NCBI RefSeq assembly: GCF_001693755.1
Contig: NZ_LYST01000055.1
Span: 1-64,000 of the forward strand
Direction: 5' to 3'
Length of the DNA stretch: 64,000 bases
Source: Gilliamella sp. wkB171
GTDB lineage: Bacteria > Pseudomonadota > Gammaproteobacteria > Enterobacterales > Orbaceae
Below are positions 1-13,577 of the stretch, piece by piece. The notes under the pieces are model-generated. The model had not been told where the DNA came from. It ran no database searches and saw nothing but the letters and a program-made list of their open reading frames with translations. Both the position numbers and the translations under genes were made by a program. Each line of letters begins with the position of its first letter. Positions within the stretch are counted from its first letter, which is position 1.

Positions 1-473
1 CGCCTTTCCCTCACGGTACTGGTTCACTATCGGTCAATCAGGAGTATTTAGCCTTGGAGGATGGTCCCCCCATCTTCAGACAGGATATCACGTGTCCCGC
101 CCTACTCTATAAGCTTCCACATAATCTACTTTCATGTACGGGACTTTCACCCTCTATCGTGCGACTTTCCAGACGCTTCCACTAATACATTATGCTACCC
201 GCTTGGGCTGCTCCCATTTCGCTCGCCGCTACTTTGGGAATCTCGGTTGATTTCTTTTCCTCGGGGTACTTAGATGTTTCAGTTCTCCCGGTTCGCCTCA
301 TCTGACTATGTATTCATCAGATGATAGTGCAGTCACCTGCACTGGGTTTCCCCATTCGGACATCAACGGTTATAGCGCCTTTTATCGGCTCACCGTCGCT
401 TTTCGCAGATTAACACGTCCTTCATCGCCTCTGATTGCCTAGGCATCCACCGTGTACGCTTAATTTCTTAACC
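1..473 (-). rRNA. rrl: 23S ribosomal RNA, 5' part (cut by window edge)
   Basis: The minus strand reads from 473 leftward as the 5' end of 23S rRNA. The segment GCGTACACGGTGGATGCC near positions 442-460 and the conserved block following it match the start of bacterial 23S. Only about 470 nt lie in the window and the rest continues past position 1. It is the distal gene of the 16S-Ile-Ala-23S operon. The 5' boundary at 473 is set by similarity to the E. coli end and may be off by a few bases. Confidence 0.97.
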
Positions 474-596
474 TTACAACTCACAGTTGTCTTGGTTTCA
501 ATTACGCTTTTTTCTCTTTTCTACTTCATCACATCTATACTTACATACAAATGCTTTCCGTAAAAACGAGAACTCGTTTCTTTCAGCTTGTTCCTA

Positions 597-610
597 ATTG
601 TTAAAGAGCG
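597..610 (-). promoter_or_regulatory. boxA antitermination element in the 16S-23S spacer
   Basis: On the minus strand this reads CGCTCTTTAACAAT, the classic rRNA boxA bound by NusB/S10. It lies between tRNA-Ala and 23S, the usual position of the spacer boxA. Assignment is by motif and position. Confidence 0.8.
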
Positions 611-674
611 TTATCTTTCTATTTACTCTTTCAAGTAAATACAAACATAATTTTTTTCAAAAGAGACATCTTAA

Positions 675-750
675 TGGTGGAGCTAAGCGGGATCGAACCG
701 CTGGCCTCCTGCGTGCAAGGCAGGCGCTCTCCCAGCTGAGCTATAGCCCC
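675..750 (-). tRNA. alaT: tRNA-Ala (TGC)
   Basis: Cloverleaf on the minus strand starts GGGGCTATAGCTCAGC and ends with an encoded CCA. The anticodon loop CTTGCAC is closed by a CCTGC/GCAGG stem and gives anticodon TGC. It sits in the rRNA spacer beside tRNA-Ile, the usual gammaproteobacterial arrangement. Length 76 nt including CCA. Confidence 0.97.
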
Positions 751-802
751 ATTATCTTCACTTCTTCAACATATCAAGCATCTTCGCTCATTACCGTTGA
801 AT

Positions 803-879
<77 letters not shown>

Positions 880-934
880 AATAAAGTGACTCTTTCTAAA
901 CAAACAATCTGTGTGAACACTTACGAGCACTTCG

Positions 935-2472
<1,538 letters not shown>

Positions 2473-2611
2473 AAAGTTTGATGCTCAATAACTGTCTCTG
2501 ACATAATTCAAATGAATCTTCAGTGTCACTTATCAAGACTTAATTTTTTGAGTCCGTAGACTTTAATCTTTCGTCTCGCAAGTGCCCACACAGATTGTCT
2601 GTTTCTTCTTT

Positions 2612-2621
2612 TTAAAGAGCT
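2612..2621 (-). promoter_or_regulatory. boxA in the rRNA leader
   Basis: The minus strand reads AGCTCTTTAA, close to the boxA consensus, about 140 nt upstream of 16S and downstream of the rRNA promoter. Likely loads the Nus antitermination complex. Confidence 0.7.
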
Positions 2622-2681
2622 GACAGCTTTAAATTTAACTAAACATTTTGTTGTTTCAGTTTGCTGTCTCAAGGGTTGCGT

Positions 2682-2710
2682 ATGTTACTCACTTCATTTG
2701 CCTACGTCAA
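2682..2710 (-). promoter_or_regulatory. rRNA operon promoter
   Basis: On the minus strand TTGACG (2705-2710) is followed after exactly 17 nt by TAACAT (2682-2687). Just upstream is an A+T-rich tract resembling an UP element (about 2711-2745). The arrangement fits a strong, growth-rate-controlled rrn promoter. This also accounts for the roughly 300-base gap between 16S and purT. Confidence 0.7.
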
Positions 2711-2774
2711 CCCCCAATTTTATAAATTTCAAATTTTTCTTATCGAGTGATTGCTTTTTAAGCTAAACGCAACT

Positions 2775-3956
2775 TTATAAGCTTATCGTGATTTGTTTTA
2801 CTGCATTCTTCGCTTTACTAATCGCTTCCTCAACCGTTAGTGCTCTAGCAAGCGCAACACCCATTCTGCGCGTTGCTTTTACTTCTGGCTTACCGAATAA
2901 ACGTAAATCCGTTTGTGGCTGACTTAATGCTTTATCTAAATTAGCAAATGTAACTTGTTTAGAATCTCCCTCTACTAATAAAACAGCAGATGCACTCGGG
3001 CCATATTGTTCAATAACAGGAATAGGTAAACCAAGTATTGCTCGAGCATGTAGCGCAAATTCAGAAAGATTTTGTGATATTAACGTCACCATACCGGTAT
3101 CATGTGGACGTGGTGAAACTTCACTAAACCAAACCTGATCACCTTTAATAAATAATTCGACACCAAATAAACCGCGCCCGCCTAATGCATCAGTTACTTT
3201 AGTTGCAATTTCCTTTGCTAACTTTAGTGCATTATCAGACATCGCTTGAGGTTGCCAAGATTCTCGATAATCACCTTTTTCTTGTCGATGACCAATTGGT
3301 TGACAAAATGAAACACCATGAATATGTCGAACAGTTAATAAAGTAATTTCATAATCAAAATCCACCAAACCTTCGATAATAACCTTACCCCCACCAGCTC
3401 GCCCTCCTGCTTGTGCATATGTCCATGCTAATTCAATGTCCTGATGATTACGTATCAGTGATTGTCCTTTTCCTGAAGAACTCATAACGGGTTTAACAAA
3501 ACAAGGAAAGCCTATCTCTTCAACCGCTTTTTTAAATTCATGTTCATTTATAGCAAATCGGTAAGGTGAAGTTGGTAGTTTTAGCTCTTCAGCGGCTAGC
3601 CGACGAATACCTTCTCGATTCATTGTCAGTTGTGTTGCTTTTGCTGTAGGAATAACCGTAAAGCCTTGCTGCTCTAATTCGACTAAAGTGTCAGTTGCAA
3701 TTGCTTCTATTTCTGGAACGATATAATCAGGTTTTTCAGCTTCGATAACTTTCCTTAAAGCTTGACCATCTAACATATTGATTACATGATAACGATGTGC
3801 AACTTGCATTGCTGGCGCATTAGCGTAGCGATCAACAGCAATAACTTCACAACCAAACCTTTGTAGCTCTATCACGACTTCTTTCGCTAATTCACCTGCA
3901 CCACAAAGCATAACTTTTGTTGAAGTGGGTGATAACGGCGTTCCTATTGTAGTCAT
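2775..3956 (-). CDS. purT: Formate-dependent phosphoribosylglycinamide formyltransferase 2
   Basis: PurT makes formyl-GAR from GAR, formate and ATP in the cytosol, the folate-independent route for purine step 3. The 393-residue product is the usual PurT length and is collinear with the E. coli enzyme. It has an N-terminal dinucleotide-like fold ([12 protein letters not shown] near residue 15-26), an ATP-grasp core with the SSSGKG loop at 159-164, and the metal-binding [10 protein letters not shown] region near 280. The ATG has a GAGGA ribosome site a few bases upstream. It lies downstream of purA on the same strand but is separated by a good terminator, so it probably has its own promoter. 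Confidence 0.96.
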   Translation of the reverse strand: MTTIGTPLSPTSTKVMLCGAGELAKEVVIELQRFGCEVIAVDRYANAPAMQVAHRYHVINMLDGQALRKVIEAEKPDYIVPEIEAIATDTLVELEQQGFTVIPTAKATQLTMNREGIRRLAAEELKLPTSPYRFAINEHEFKKAVEEIGFPCFVKPVMSSSGKGQSLIRNHQDIELAWTYAQAGGRAGGGKVIIEGLVDFDYEITLLTVRHIHGVSFCQPIGHRQEKGDYRESWQPQAMSDNALKLAKEIATKVTDALGGRGLFGVELFIKGDQVWFSEVSPRPHDTGMVTLISQNLSEFALHARAILGLPIPVIEQYGPSASAVLLVEGDSKQVTFANLDKALSQPQTDLRLFGKPEVKATRRMGVALARALTVEEAISKAKNAVKQITISL

Positions 3957-4005
3957 AATGTCCTCATACTCAGTTAACTATTTTTAATTTTAATATCCTA
4001 AAAAT

Positions 4006-4034
4006 AAAAAATCGGGAACAATATCCCGATTTTC
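4006..4034 (-). terminator. Intrinsic terminator after purA
   Basis: On the minus strand a perfect AAAATCGGGA/TCCCGATTTT stem with a short loop is followed by a T-rich run. It ends the hfl-purA transcription unit before purT. Confidence 0.85.
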
Positions 4035-4043
4035 TAATTACTA

Positions 4044-5345
<1,302 letters not shown>

Positions 5346-5360
5346 CTATTACTCATTCTG

Positions 5361-6329
5361 TTATTTATTCGATTTTAGTTTCATGTATTGGAAAAATTCA
5401 CTATCTGGGCTAATAACCATAACGTCATTACCAATAAAACTTTGTTCATAAGCTTTTAAACTTCGAATGAAGCTAAAAAACTCCATATCTTTACCAAAGG
5501 CATCAGCATAAAGTTTAGCTGCATTAGCATCACCTTCACCACGAATAATTCGTGATTGTCGTTCAGCTTCAGATAATATTTTTGTTGCCTCAAGTGTCGC
5601 TGCTGCTCTTGTTTCTTCTGCTTTTCTTACGCCTTCAAAACGTTTATCGCGGGCAATGACTTCTCGTTCTGCTCGCATTCTGGCATAGATAGAACCTGAA
5701 ACTTCAGCAGGGAAATTAATCTGTTTAATACGTACATCAACGACTTCAACACCAAAAGCGCGTAGACTCGTTTTACTACTTTCGGGATCTTTTTCTGTAT
5801 CTGCAACTAATTTATCTATTGGTGCGTTATCAACAGAATCTTGATGTGTACCATTTAAAGCATCTTTTACTCGAATCATTAAAGAATTACGCGATTTAGT
5901 ATCCGCATTCGAGTCATTAATAATGTCCTTATTACTCAGTTTACCAATTTCCGCTCTTAAACGACCATTAAGACGAGCAAGTAGTAAGTCTTCAACATTA
6001 TTGCCACCGGCAACTGTTTCATAATAACGATTGAAATCAACAATTTTCCATTGAACAAAATAATCAACTATCAACTCTTTCTTTTGAACATTGAAAAAAC
6101 GTTGTTCTTTACTGTTATTAGAACTATTGGTGGTTTGTATTTTAGCATCAATAACTTTAACACTATCAATACCTGGAATTTTAAAATGTAATCCAGGTTG
6201 AGATAATCCAATTATTTTATTAAATCTTAAAACAACACCACGGGTGCCTTCCTCAATAACATAAACACTTGAAAAAAACACACCAATTAAAATCAAAACT
6301 ATAGGAATCAATAACTTACGCATATTCAT
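5361..6329 (-). CDS. hflC: HflC, membrane SPFH-family regulator of FtsH protease
   Basis: HflC forms with HflK a large inner-membrane SPFH/prohibitin complex that surrounds and modulates FtsH. The 322-residue protein has one N-terminal membrane segment (about residues 5-24), an SPFH domain, and a charged helical region (about 215-265) with the RAEREVIARDKRFEG pattern typical of HflC. Its position 8 nt after hflK suggests translation from one mRNA. Two ATGs lie six bases apart; the first has a GGAG motif four bases upstream and was kept. Confidence 0.95.
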   Translation of the reverse strand: MNMRKLLIPIVLILIGVFFSSVYVIEEGTRGVVLRFNKIIGLSQPGLHFKIPGIDSVKVIDAKIQTTNSSNNSKEQRFFNVQKKELIVDYFVQWKIVDFNRYYETVAGGNNVEDLLLARLNGRLRAEIGKLSNKDIINDSNADTKSRNSLMIRVKDALNGTHQDSVDNAPIDKLVADTEKDPESSKTSLRAFGVEVVDVRIKQINFPAEVSGSIYARMRAEREVIARDKRFEGVRKAEETRAAATLEATKILSEAERQSRIIRGEGDANAAKLYADAFGKDMEFFSFIRSLKAYEQSFIGNDVMVISPDSEFFQYMKLKSNK

Positions 6330-6337
6330 TTTTCTCC

Positions 6338-7552
6338 TTATCGTCCCATAGTCCGCGTCGTATTGCTGGTAGAACTATTATTACGGGTTGTAGCACCATT
6401 TTGCGACTCTTTGGTTGGTTGAGGTGCACTTTTTATCGCATCAGAAGAGCTTGGCATATTAAAATTGTAATCACTGTTTTGATTTGGCAACGTAGTTGGA
6501 GTAGATGTTTTTTCGCCATTATTTTTTAATAATTGCTCTAAAGGTAACACCATTAAATTACCACTTTTATCATTCACAACCACTTTATTAGTTTTACTTA
6601 ATATTTTTTCCATTGTTTCAATATATAAACGCTCTTTAGTGATTTGAGGGGCAGCCTTATATTGAGGTAATATTTTTTCAAAACGTGCAACATCACCGGC
6701 CGCTTCAAGTTCTACCCGAACTTTATACGCATCAGCATCAGCTAAAATTCTTGCAGATTTACCTTCTGCTTGTTGCACTAACTGAACTTTATCTGCTTCA
6801 GCTTGTTTAATTTCACGTTCACTATCACCTTGAGCACGAATAGCATCATCGTAAGCATCTTGCACTTCATCTGGTGGTCGAGCAACTTGGAAGTTCAAAT
6901 CAACAATGTTAATCCCCATATCGTAATGCGTAATCACATTAACTAATTCATCTTTAGTACTGCTTTCAAGCGCAGCTCGTCCATCAGAAATAATCGCATC
7001 GATATTAGAACTTCCAACCGCTGTTCTTAAAGCACTATCAGCAGCTTGACGAAGACTATCTTCAACATTGGTCACATTAAATAAATACTTCAATGGATTG
7101 CTGATACGATATTGAACATTCATTTCAACAAAAACTAAATTTTCACCTGTTGTAACAATGAACCCTTGTACATTAAAATTTCGTGTACCTTGGGTATCAA
7201 CGACATAAACTTTGTCGATTAAGGTAGGTTTCCAATTCAAACCAGGTTGAATAATTTCTGGTTGAACCTGTCCAAAACGGGTAATCACACCGCGTTGACT
7301 TTGGTTGATAGTATAAAAACCACTTATTCCCCAAATTAGAATAAGCACAACAATGACAGCAATAATAATTTTTGAGCTATTCATCGATAATTTTATTTTT
7401 GATGAACCACCATTATTATTGCTTGAATTACCTTTTTTTAATAGGTCTTTAATTTTATCTAAAAAACCACCGGATGAATTAGAAGGTTTTTTATTATTAC
7501 TTCCCCATGGATCGTTATCTTGTCCGTTATTTCCGGGCTGATTCCACGCCAT
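6338..7552 (-). CDS. hflK: HflK, membrane SPFH-family regulator of FtsH protease
   Basis: Partner of HflC in the FtsH-regulating complex, anchored in the inner membrane. The 404-residue protein begins with an Asn/Gly/Ser-rich cytoplasmic leader carrying the HflK signature MAWNQPGNNGQDNDPWG. A single membrane segment follows at about residues 62-82, then the SPFH domain and an alanine/glutamate-rich coiled coil (about 235-290). The C-terminal tail (about 345-404) is unusually rich in Asn, Ser and Thr and looks disordered. It lies between hflX and hflC as in E. coli. Confidence 0.95.
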   Translation of the reverse strand: MAWNQPGNNGQDNDPWGSNNKKPSNSSGGFLDKIKDLLKKGNSSNNNGGSSKIKLSMNSSKIIIAVIVVLILIWGISGFYTINQSQRGVITRFGQVQPEIIQPGLNWKPTLIDKVYVVDTQGTRNFNVQGFIVTTGENLVFVEMNVQYRISNPLKYLFNVTNVEDSLRQAADSALRTAVGSSNIDAIISDGRAALESSTKDELVNVITHYDMGINIVDLNFQVARPPDEVQDAYDDAIRAQGDSEREIKQAEADKVQLVQQAEGKSARILADADAYKVRVELEAAGDVARFEKILPQYKAAPQITKERLYIETMEKILSKTNKVVVNDKSGNLMVLPLEQLLKNNGEKTSTPTTLPNQNSDYNFNMPSSSDAIKSAPQPTKESQNGATTRNNSSTSNTTRTMGR

Positions 7553-7575
7553 ATTTTATATGCTCCATTTAACAA

Positions 7576-8871
7576 TTAGTTGTTATTTTGCGTATTGATT
7601 AAGTATAACAGATCTGGCTCTTGTTTACAGAGGCGATTCCATTCAATTGACGGCATTCTCACATCAAGATGAAAGCTACCATCTTCATTTATAATTTCAT
7701 GTTCTACTGCATTTAGCTGATAAAAACGACTTCTTAGCCTTACTAAATGAACAGGTAAGCTTAATTGACAAATTTGGATCTGTCTAGCAAGTCTTTCTTT
7801 TAATGCAGTAAATAAGAGATCTAATCCTAAACCATTTTGAGCAGAAATCCAAACACGAATAGGCATACCGTTTTCGTCACGATCAATACCAGGCTGTTTA
7901 CCTTCAATTAAATCTATTTTATTCATTACCATCAATGTTGGAATATCGTGGGCATCTATTTCTAATAGAACCTCTTCGACGGCATGTATATTATCTAATA
8001 GGTTTGGATCGGATGCATCAATCACATGTAATAAAAGTGCAGCCTCTTGGGTTTCGAGTAAAGTTGCTTTAAAAGCAGCAATAAGGTCATGAGGTAAATG
8101 ACGAATAAATCCGACTGTATCGGCTAATACGACTTCACCAACATCTTCAACATTAATGCGTCTTAAAGTCGGATCAAGCGTTGCGAACAATTGATCGGCA
8201 GCATAAACATCGGCATGCGTTAATGAATTAAATAGTGTTGATTTACCTGCATTAGTATAACCAACCAACGAGACGGTAGCTAGATCGGCTTTATTTCTTG
8301 ATTGTCGATTTTGATTACGCTGCTTTTCAACTTTAGCAAGCCTAGATAATATTAATTGAATACGATGACGAATTAAACGCCTATCGGTTTCTAACTGAGT
8401 TTCGCCCGGTCCCCTTAAACCAATCCCACCTTTTTGTCGTTCTAAGTGTGTCCAGCCTCGAACTAAACGCGTTGATAAATACTGCAACTGCGCTAATTCT
8501 ACTTGTAACTTACCTTCATGAGTTCTAGCGCGCTGAGCAAAAATATCTAAAATAAGCCCAGTTCGATCAACGACACGGCATTCACATAATTTTTCAAGGT
8601 TTCGTTCTTGGGTAGGAGTTAAGGTGTGATTAACTAAGATGACAGATGCGTCAAGCGCTTTAACTTTTTCGGCAATTTCAAGCGCTTTCCCTTCACCAAT
8701 AAAATATTTAGCTTGTGGTGCTTTTCTTGAGGTTGTCACAATATCGAGAATCTCAATTTGAGCAGAAGAAACAAGCACTTCAAACTCTTTTAGATCCTCG
8801 ATATCGCTTTCTTGAGGGAAGAATACATGGACTAATAAGGCAGATTCCCCGCCTTTATATCGCTCAAACAA
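7576..8871 (-). CDS. hflX: HflX, ribosome-associated GTPase
   Basis: HflX binds the 50S subunit and splits stalled or hibernating ribosomes. The 431-residue protein has the N-terminal HflX domain with the glycine-rich [18 protein letters not shown] motif (about 147-165), followed by a TrmE/Era-type G domain: G1 GYTNAGKST near 205, G3 DTVGF, and G4 NKID. Position between hfq and hflK is the conserved order. Length is close to E. coli HflX. Confidence 0.95.
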   Translation of the reverse strand: MFERYKGGESALLVHVFFPQESDIEDLKEFEVLVSSAQIEILDIVTTSRKAPQAKYFIGEGKALEIAEKVKALDASVILVNHTLTPTQERNLEKLCECRVVDRTGLILDIFAQRARTHEGKLQVELAQLQYLSTRLVRGWTHLERQKGGIGLRGPGETQLETDRRLIRHRIQLILSRLAKVEKQRNQNRQSRNKADLATVSLVGYTNAGKSTLFNSLTHADVYAADQLFATLDPTLRRINVEDVGEVVLADTVGFIRHLPHDLIAAFKATLLETQEAALLLHVIDASDPNLLDNIHAVEEVLLEIDAHDIPTLMVMNKIDLIEGKQPGIDRDENGMPIRVWISAQNGLGLDLLFTALKERLARQIQICQLSLPVHLVRLRSRFYQLNAVEHEIINEDGSFHLDVRMPSIEWNRLCKQEPDLLYLINTQNNN

Positions 8872-8892
8872 TCAGATTCTCCACTGAATTAA

Positions 8893-9138
8893 TCAGCTTT
8901 CGCTTTCCTCTTCAGGTTGAGTCACCAATCCAGAGATAGATCTTGATGGTACAACTGTTGAGATGGCATGTTTATATACCATTTGGCTTACAGTATTTTT
9001 TAATAAAATAACAAACTGATCAAATGACTCAATTTGCCCTTGTAATTTAATACCGTTAACTAAATAAATGGATACAGGAATATGCTCGCGACGAAGCAAA
9101 TTTAAATAAGGATCTTGTAATGACTGCCCTTTTGACAT
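8893..9138 (-). CDS. hfq: Hfq RNA chaperone, short C-terminal tail
   Basis: Hfq forms a hexameric ring that pairs small RNAs with mRNAs. The Sm core (residues 7-66) is almost identical to E. coli, with the proximal-face motif Y55-K56-H57 and the block [20 protein letters not shown]. The protein is 81 residues against 102 in E. coli, so the disordered tail is only about 15 residues, ending in an acidic EEESES. In the rim patch E. coli has R16 R17 E18 R19; here residue 19 is His. The ATG has an AAGGA ribosome site 7 nt upstream. Confidence 0.96.
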   Translation of the reverse strand: MSKGQSLQDPYLNLLRREHIPVSIYLVNGIKLQGQIESFDQFVILLKNTVSQMVYKHAISTVVPSRSISGLVTQPEEESES

Positions 9139-9438
9139 GAGTTTATCCTTTAAGATGAAAATAATAATATGAAGATAATATAATCGTACTTTTTAAAAAT
9201 TTTTAATTTAACTAAAACATAAAGTACTTATGTCTATTTACCAAAATAACATAAAAAACTCAGCTCTTGAACCGGTCAATAATAATTTATGCACAAATAA
9301 CTAAAATTTTAATAAATTTACACTAATCAAACAAAAAAATATACTAAAATATTATATTAACCTAAAACTTTTTTACATTTTGGAAAAGCAATTCAGTCAT
9401 AAAAAGTTAAGTAATAGGCAGTAAAAAAATTTTCAAAC
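9139..9438 (-). promoter_or_regulatory. miaA-hfq intergenic region with candidate hfq promoter
   Basis: About 300 A+T-rich bases without a gene. On the minus strand TTGACC (9274-9279) is followed after 17 nt by TTTTAT (9251-9256), a plausible sigma-70 promoter roughly 110 nt upstream of the hfq start. In enteric bacteria hfq also has its own promoters in this position or inside miaA. I see no RNA gene or repeat here. Confidence 0.45.
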
Positions 9439-10350
9439 CTAAAACAGCTGATCGAAAACCTTATCCATATTATCAGGATTTAACCATGTAATAGGTTGTT
9501 TCCAACCACGTAGCCAAGTAATTTGCCTTTTTGCTAATTGACGTGTTGCACAAATACCTTTGAACACCATTTCATCATAACTACTTTGACCATCTAAATA
9601 CTCCCACATTTGCCGATAGCCAACACAGCGCATCGAAGGTAAATTTAAATGCAAGTCAGGTCGTAATTTTAGCGCTTTCACTTCATTTTCAAATCCTTGA
9701 TCAAGCATCTGTAAAAAACGTTGTTCAATACGCTGATGTAACTCGGCGCGATCTGAAGGCATAATGGCAAACTGCATCACATCGTAAGGTAATGCTTCAC
9801 CACTTTCTTGGGTAAGTTCGGTTAAACTCTTACCCGAAATTAAATACACTTCTAAAGCACGATTAAGACGCTGTGGATCGTTTGGATGAATTCTTTGAGC
9901 TGAAACAGGATCAACTTTTTTTAATTCTTCATGAATCGCTTGCCAACCAAATTTATTGGCCTTCTCTTCTATTTGTTGCCGAATTTCATTGTTAGCCACA
10001 GGTAAAGGGGATAACCCTTCAAGCAACGCTTTAAAGTACAACATTGTTCCACCAACTAACAGTGGAATTCGCCCTTTTTTTAACGTTTTTTCAATTTCAA
10101 CGAGGGCATCATGCCTAAAATTGGCGGCAGAATAACTTTCTGCGGGATCACATATATCAATTAATTTATGTGGGTAGTTTAATTGTTCTTGTTTTGTTGG
10201 TTTGGCCGTACCAATATCCATATCACGATAAATCAGCGCTGAATCGACACTTATAATATCAATTGGATAACGTTCATAAAGCGCCATCGCAAATGCGGTT
10301 TTACCTGAAGCCGTTGGCCCCATTAATGAAATAACTTTTGCTTTATTCAT
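9439..10350 (-). CDS. miaA: tRNA dimethylallyltransferase
   Basis: MiaA transfers the dimethylallyl group to A37 of tRNAs reading UNN codons; MiaB, encoded at 22685, then methylthiolates the product. The 303-residue protein has the P-loop GPTASGKT at 11-18, the [17 protein letters not shown] substrate motif, and the [16 protein letters not shown] segment. The start lies 2 nt after the mutL stop, so the two are likely translated together. Slightly shorter than E. coli MiaA at the C-terminus, with no missing motif. Confidence 0.96.
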   Translation of the reverse strand: MNKAKVISLMGPTASGKTAFAMALYERYPIDIISVDSALIYRDMDIGTAKPTKQEQLNYPHKLIDICDPAESYSAANFRHDALVEIEKTLKKGRIPLLVGGTMLYFKALLEGLSPLPVANNEIRQQIEEKANKFGWQAIHEELKKVDPVSAQRIHPNDPQRLNRALEVYLISGKSLTELTQESGEALPYDVMQFAIMPSDRAELHQRIEQRFLQMLDQGFENEVKALKLRPDLHLNLPSMRCVGYRQMWEYLDGQSSYDEMVFKGICATRQLAKRQITWLRGWKQPITWLNPDNMDKVFDQLF

Positions 10351-10352
10351 AA

Positions 10353-12188
10353 TTACATGGATTTTATAAAAGATTGAAGATCAATAGGATGTAAAAATGT
10401 TTCTAGTTGCAATAAATTGCTATCAATTTGCTCTAGCTGTGCAAGTAATTGGATCACTTTGGTCACACTCCAACTTATTGCTTGAGTATTATCGCATTGA
10501 CTAGCCAGCCAATCTGCAATTTTGGTCGGATCTAATGCTTTTTTCTCTGACGATGAAATCAATGCCAATAAAGCAGGTAATATTTGCTGCCAATTCATCG
10601 TTCTAAGCATTTTAGGTACGCTTTGCAAATGTAATTTTGCTTTGTCGATATAAAAATCAAATCCTAAAAAATTAAGTTGAGGTTGATAATTAGTTAATGC
10701 TTGTTGTTCTTTATGATTGATTAAAATAGTCAATGGAATCAATAATTTTTCAGAATCTTGAGATAATAATTTAATTGCTGACAATTTTTGTTGAGCTACA
10801 GGTAATTTCATCAACATAAATTTTTGCTGATTATCTTCAAACTTTTCAAGCAATGCTATATCTGGTTGAATAACCGTTAACACACGACCAAATTGTACTA
10901 ATGACGAACTATCAAGCTGCTGTTGTAAGGAGTGTAAAGATGTACTTCGCTGTGGAAACAACGCATCAATTACCGCTTTTTGCCCCTCAGTCATTTGATC
11001 ATCTTGATGGGATAATCTTACTGGCTCAGGTTTAGTTTCAACCGATTTAGAAACATCAACAAGCTGACCATATAGTGTATTTTCTCTAGCAAAATTACCT
11101 GATTTTTTTGTTGGTTGACTGCTAGCTTGATAATTTTTAGGTTGAGCCAATTGATTAAAAATATTAACACCCGCAGCTTGACGATTAGGAGTAATGACTG
11201 GCGCTTGAGTCGTAATAGACAAATGGGATTCCAATGCCATCATAATAGCTTGATAAACAAAATCATGAACTAAACGTGCTTCATGAAAACGAACTTCATG
11301 TTTAGCAGGATGTACATTGACATCAACCTGTTTTGGATCAAGTTGTAAAAAGACCACATAACTCTGTTGCTCATTAGTTTGACTAATATAAGCTTGACGC
11401 AAAGCATGATTAAGTAATTTATCTTTAATAACACGACCATTAACGTAAAAATATTGCAGATCACTGACGTTGTTACTAGCGACCCATCCTTGAATAAGTA
11501 AATCATCATGCTGCCAATCGAGTTTAACTGCTTTTTGCATAAACTCTCGACCACAAACTAATTCAACCCTTTTTTCAAGTGTGGATGATCGATATTGTTT
11601 AACCAGTTTACCATTATGTTGCAAATTAAAAGAGACATCAGGACGCGCTAAAGCAATTCTACGAACAAACTCTTCAATATGCATAAATTCGGTTTTGTCG
11701 GTTTTCAAAAAACGACGACGCGCAGGTGTATTATAAAATAAATCCAAGACTTCAACCGTTGATCCTACGGGATGAGCTGCAGGTTTAATAACCGGTTTCA
11801 TATCGCGACCTTCGGCATAGACTTGCCAAGCTTCGGATTGCTCGGCGGTACGGGAAGTTAACGTCAATCGAGATACTGAACTGATACTGGCTAGCGCCTC
11901 ACCACGAAATCCAAGGCTAATAATTGAATCTAAATCATCTAGTGTACTAATTTTACTGGTGGCATGACGTGCTAAAGCTAATGCTAATTCCTCTTTAGTA
12001 ATACCAAAACCATTATCACGAACACGGATTAACTTACAACCACCTTGTTCGAGATCAATATCAATTTGCGTACTACCTGCATCAAGGCTATTTTCGACTA
12101 ATTCTTTAATAACAGATGCCGGCCTTTCTACCACCTCACCAGCAGCAATTTGATTGGCCAATTGTGGTGATAGAATATGTATTGCCAT
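10353..12188 (-). CDS. mutL: DNA mismatch repair protein MutL
   Basis: MutL is the ATPase that links MutS to MutH and UvrD in mismatch repair. The 611-residue protein has the GHKL ATPase motifs in order: motif I with VENSLDAG (31-38), DNGFG at 58-62, and [10 protein letters not shown] near 92. A variable linker (about 335-420) precedes the C-terminal dimerisation domain. I see no DQHA(X)2E(X)4E endonuclease motif, as expected in a Dam/MutH-type lineage. Its ATG overlaps the amiB stop by one base. Confidence 0.96.
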   Translation of the reverse strand: MAIHILSPQLANQIAAGEVVERPASVIKELVENSLDAGSTQIDIDLEQGGCKLIRVRDNGFGITKEELALALARHATSKISTLDDLDSIISLGFRGEALASISSVSRLTLTSRTAEQSEAWQVYAEGRDMKPVIKPAAHPVGSTVEVLDLFYNTPARRRFLKTDKTEFMHIEEFVRRIALARPDVSFNLQHNGKLVKQYRSSTLEKRVELVCGREFMQKAVKLDWQHDDLLIQGWVASNNVSDLQYFYVNGRVIKDKLLNHALRQAYISQTNEQQSYVVFLQLDPKQVDVNVHPAKHEVRFHEARLVHDFVYQAIMMALESHLSITTQAPVITPNRQAAGVNIFNQLAQPKNYQASSQPTKKSGNFARENTLYGQLVDVSKSVETKPEPVRLSHQDDQMTEGQKAVIDALFPQRSTSLHSLQQQLDSSSLVQFGRVLTVIQPDIALLEKFEDNQQKFMLMKLPVAQQKLSAIKLLSQDSEKLLIPLTILINHKEQQALTNYQPQLNFLGFDFYIDKAKLHLQSVPKMLRTMNWQQILPALLALISSSEKKALDPTKIADWLASQCDNTQAISWSVTKVIQLLAQLEQIDSNLLQLETFLHPIDLQSFIKSM

Positions 12189-12955
12189 TAGTGCCGTTCT
12201 CCAAATTTAGGATTTTGTTTTACATAGTTTTTTATACCTTGATAAATTGCTCTTGCAATCTTATCTTGATGAGTATTACTAGCAAGTAAACTTTCTTCAG
12301 TTTCATTTGATATAAAACCAACCTCAACCAAAATAGAAGGGATATCCGGAGACCGTAATACACCTAAACTAGCATGTTCAGGTTTACGTTTATGCAGTTT
12401 GATTGGCCCACTCATCTCTTTAATAACTTGTGTTGCTAATTCATACCCTACACGCTGAGAATAGGAAAATTGTAGATCTAATACCGCCTGACTCAAATGA
12501 CGATTATGGTCATCACTAAGCGCATCACCAGCACCACCTAATAGTTGAGACTGTTTTTCATCTTGTTCTAGCCAACGCCCCAGTTCAGTATCCGCACGTT
12601 TAGTTGACAACACCCAAACTGAAGCACCAGAAGCACTTCGATTTGGCGCGGCATCAGCATGAATTGACACAAGTAAATTAGCTTTGTTTTTACGCGCGAT
12701 ATCTGAACGCTGCGATACCGAAATGAAATTATCACTACTGCGTGTTAAGACACCTTTAAAATTAGGATCATTATTTAATAAATTGGTAAGCTTTTTAGCA
12801 ATAGAAAATGTCACTGTTTTTTCATAAAGATTATGTTTACCTATGGCACCAGAATCTTTACCGCCATGCCCAGCATCAACAGCTATAACCACTTTAGCGG
12901 CATAAGCTGAGCTGCAAAGTAGCAAAAGCATAAAAAAAGTCATTAATTTTTTCAT
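12188..12955 (-). CDS. amiB: N-acetylmuramoyl-L-alanine amidase, minimal AmiB-type
   Basis: Periplasmic zinc amidase that removes peptide stems from murein during daughter-cell separation. It has a Sec signal peptide with cleavage likely after SSAYA (residue 19), then an Amidase_3 domain: zinc ligands His30 in DAGHGG, Glu45, His99 in SIHAD, and catalytic Glu in ILVEVGF. At 255 residues it is much shorter than E. coli AmiB (about 445): the N-terminal AMIN domain and the C-terminal LysM repeats are absent. Gene order tsaE-amiB-mutL supports the AmiB name. The full AMIN-containing amidase is at 20824. Confidence 0.88.
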   Translation of the reverse strand: MKKLMTFFMLLLLCSSAYAAKVVIAVDAGHGGKDSGAIGKHNLYEKTVTFSIAKKLTNLLNNDPNFKGVLTRSSDNFISVSQRSDIARKNKANLLVSIHADAAPNRSASGASVWVLSTKRADTELGRWLEQDEKQSQLLGGAGDALSDDHNRHLSQAVLDLQFSYSQRVGYELATQVIKEMSGPIKLHKRKPEHASLGVLRSPDIPSILVEVGFISNETEESLLASNTHQDKIARAIYQGIKNYVKQNPKFGERH

Positions 12956-12973
12956 CAGTATTTTCGCTAATTG

Positions 12974-13447
12974 TTAATGTAGTAAATTAATAATTGACTG
13001 ACCTGCTTTGGTATTTGCTTGTAAACAAACACTGCGTTCAAGCGCTAAATAAGACAAATGGATTTCAATATCGGCAATGGGTAATATGCCTTGTGCTTGC
13101 TTTGGCCACTCAATTAAACAAATTGATCGAGAAGAGAAATATTCGCGCATGCCCATAAATTCTAATTCTTCAGGATCAGCTAATCGATATAAATCAAAAT
13201 GATAAACTGAAAAATCGTTAAAATGATAAGGTTCAACTAAAGTATAAGTAGGACTTTTAACATTACCCTTATGACCAAGTTGTTGTAAAAATCCTCGACT
13301 GAACGTTGTTTTACCCGCACCAAGATCGCCAATTAAGTAGATAACTATTGCACTACTGTGATTAGATAAATAATTTAAACATTGCTCAGCAAGCTGTTTA
13401 CCAAATAAAATTGTTTCTTGCTCGTTAGCTAAAATAATCGGTTTCAT
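12974..13447 (-). CDS. tsaE: tRNA threonylcarbamoyladenosine biosynthesis ATPase TsaE
   Basis: TsaE is the P-loop ATPase that drives TsaB-TsaD in making t6A37 on ANN-decoding tRNAs. The 157-residue product has Walker [14 protein letters not shown] and the conserved [11 protein letters not shown] and YHFDLYRL motifs. I chose the ATG at 13447 because a TTG six codons earlier adds residues absent from relatives and has no clear ribosome site. The TsaC partner of the same pathway is encoded divergently at 13991. Confidence 0.92.
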   Translation of the reverse strand: MKPIILANEQETILFGKQLAEQCLNYLSNHSSAIVIYLIGDLGAGKTTFSRGFLQQLGHKGNVKSPTYTLVEPYHFNDFSVYHFDLYRLADPEELEFMGMREYFSSRSICLIEWPKQAQGILPIADIEIHLSYLALERSVCLQANTKAGQSIINLLH

Positions 13448-13577
13448 AACGAATTCTTTGCTCAATAAATGATCCTTATTATATACTAATAACCATTAAA
13501 GATGTACCAAGCAAGGTTAACTTGCTTTTTTCTTAAAAATTCAAAGTAAAATAGATATTTTAGTAAAAAGTGGAAAA

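Noticed and set aside
11270-11554. 94-codon frame inside mutL
   Set aside because: Out-of-frame shadow of the mutL coding sequence.
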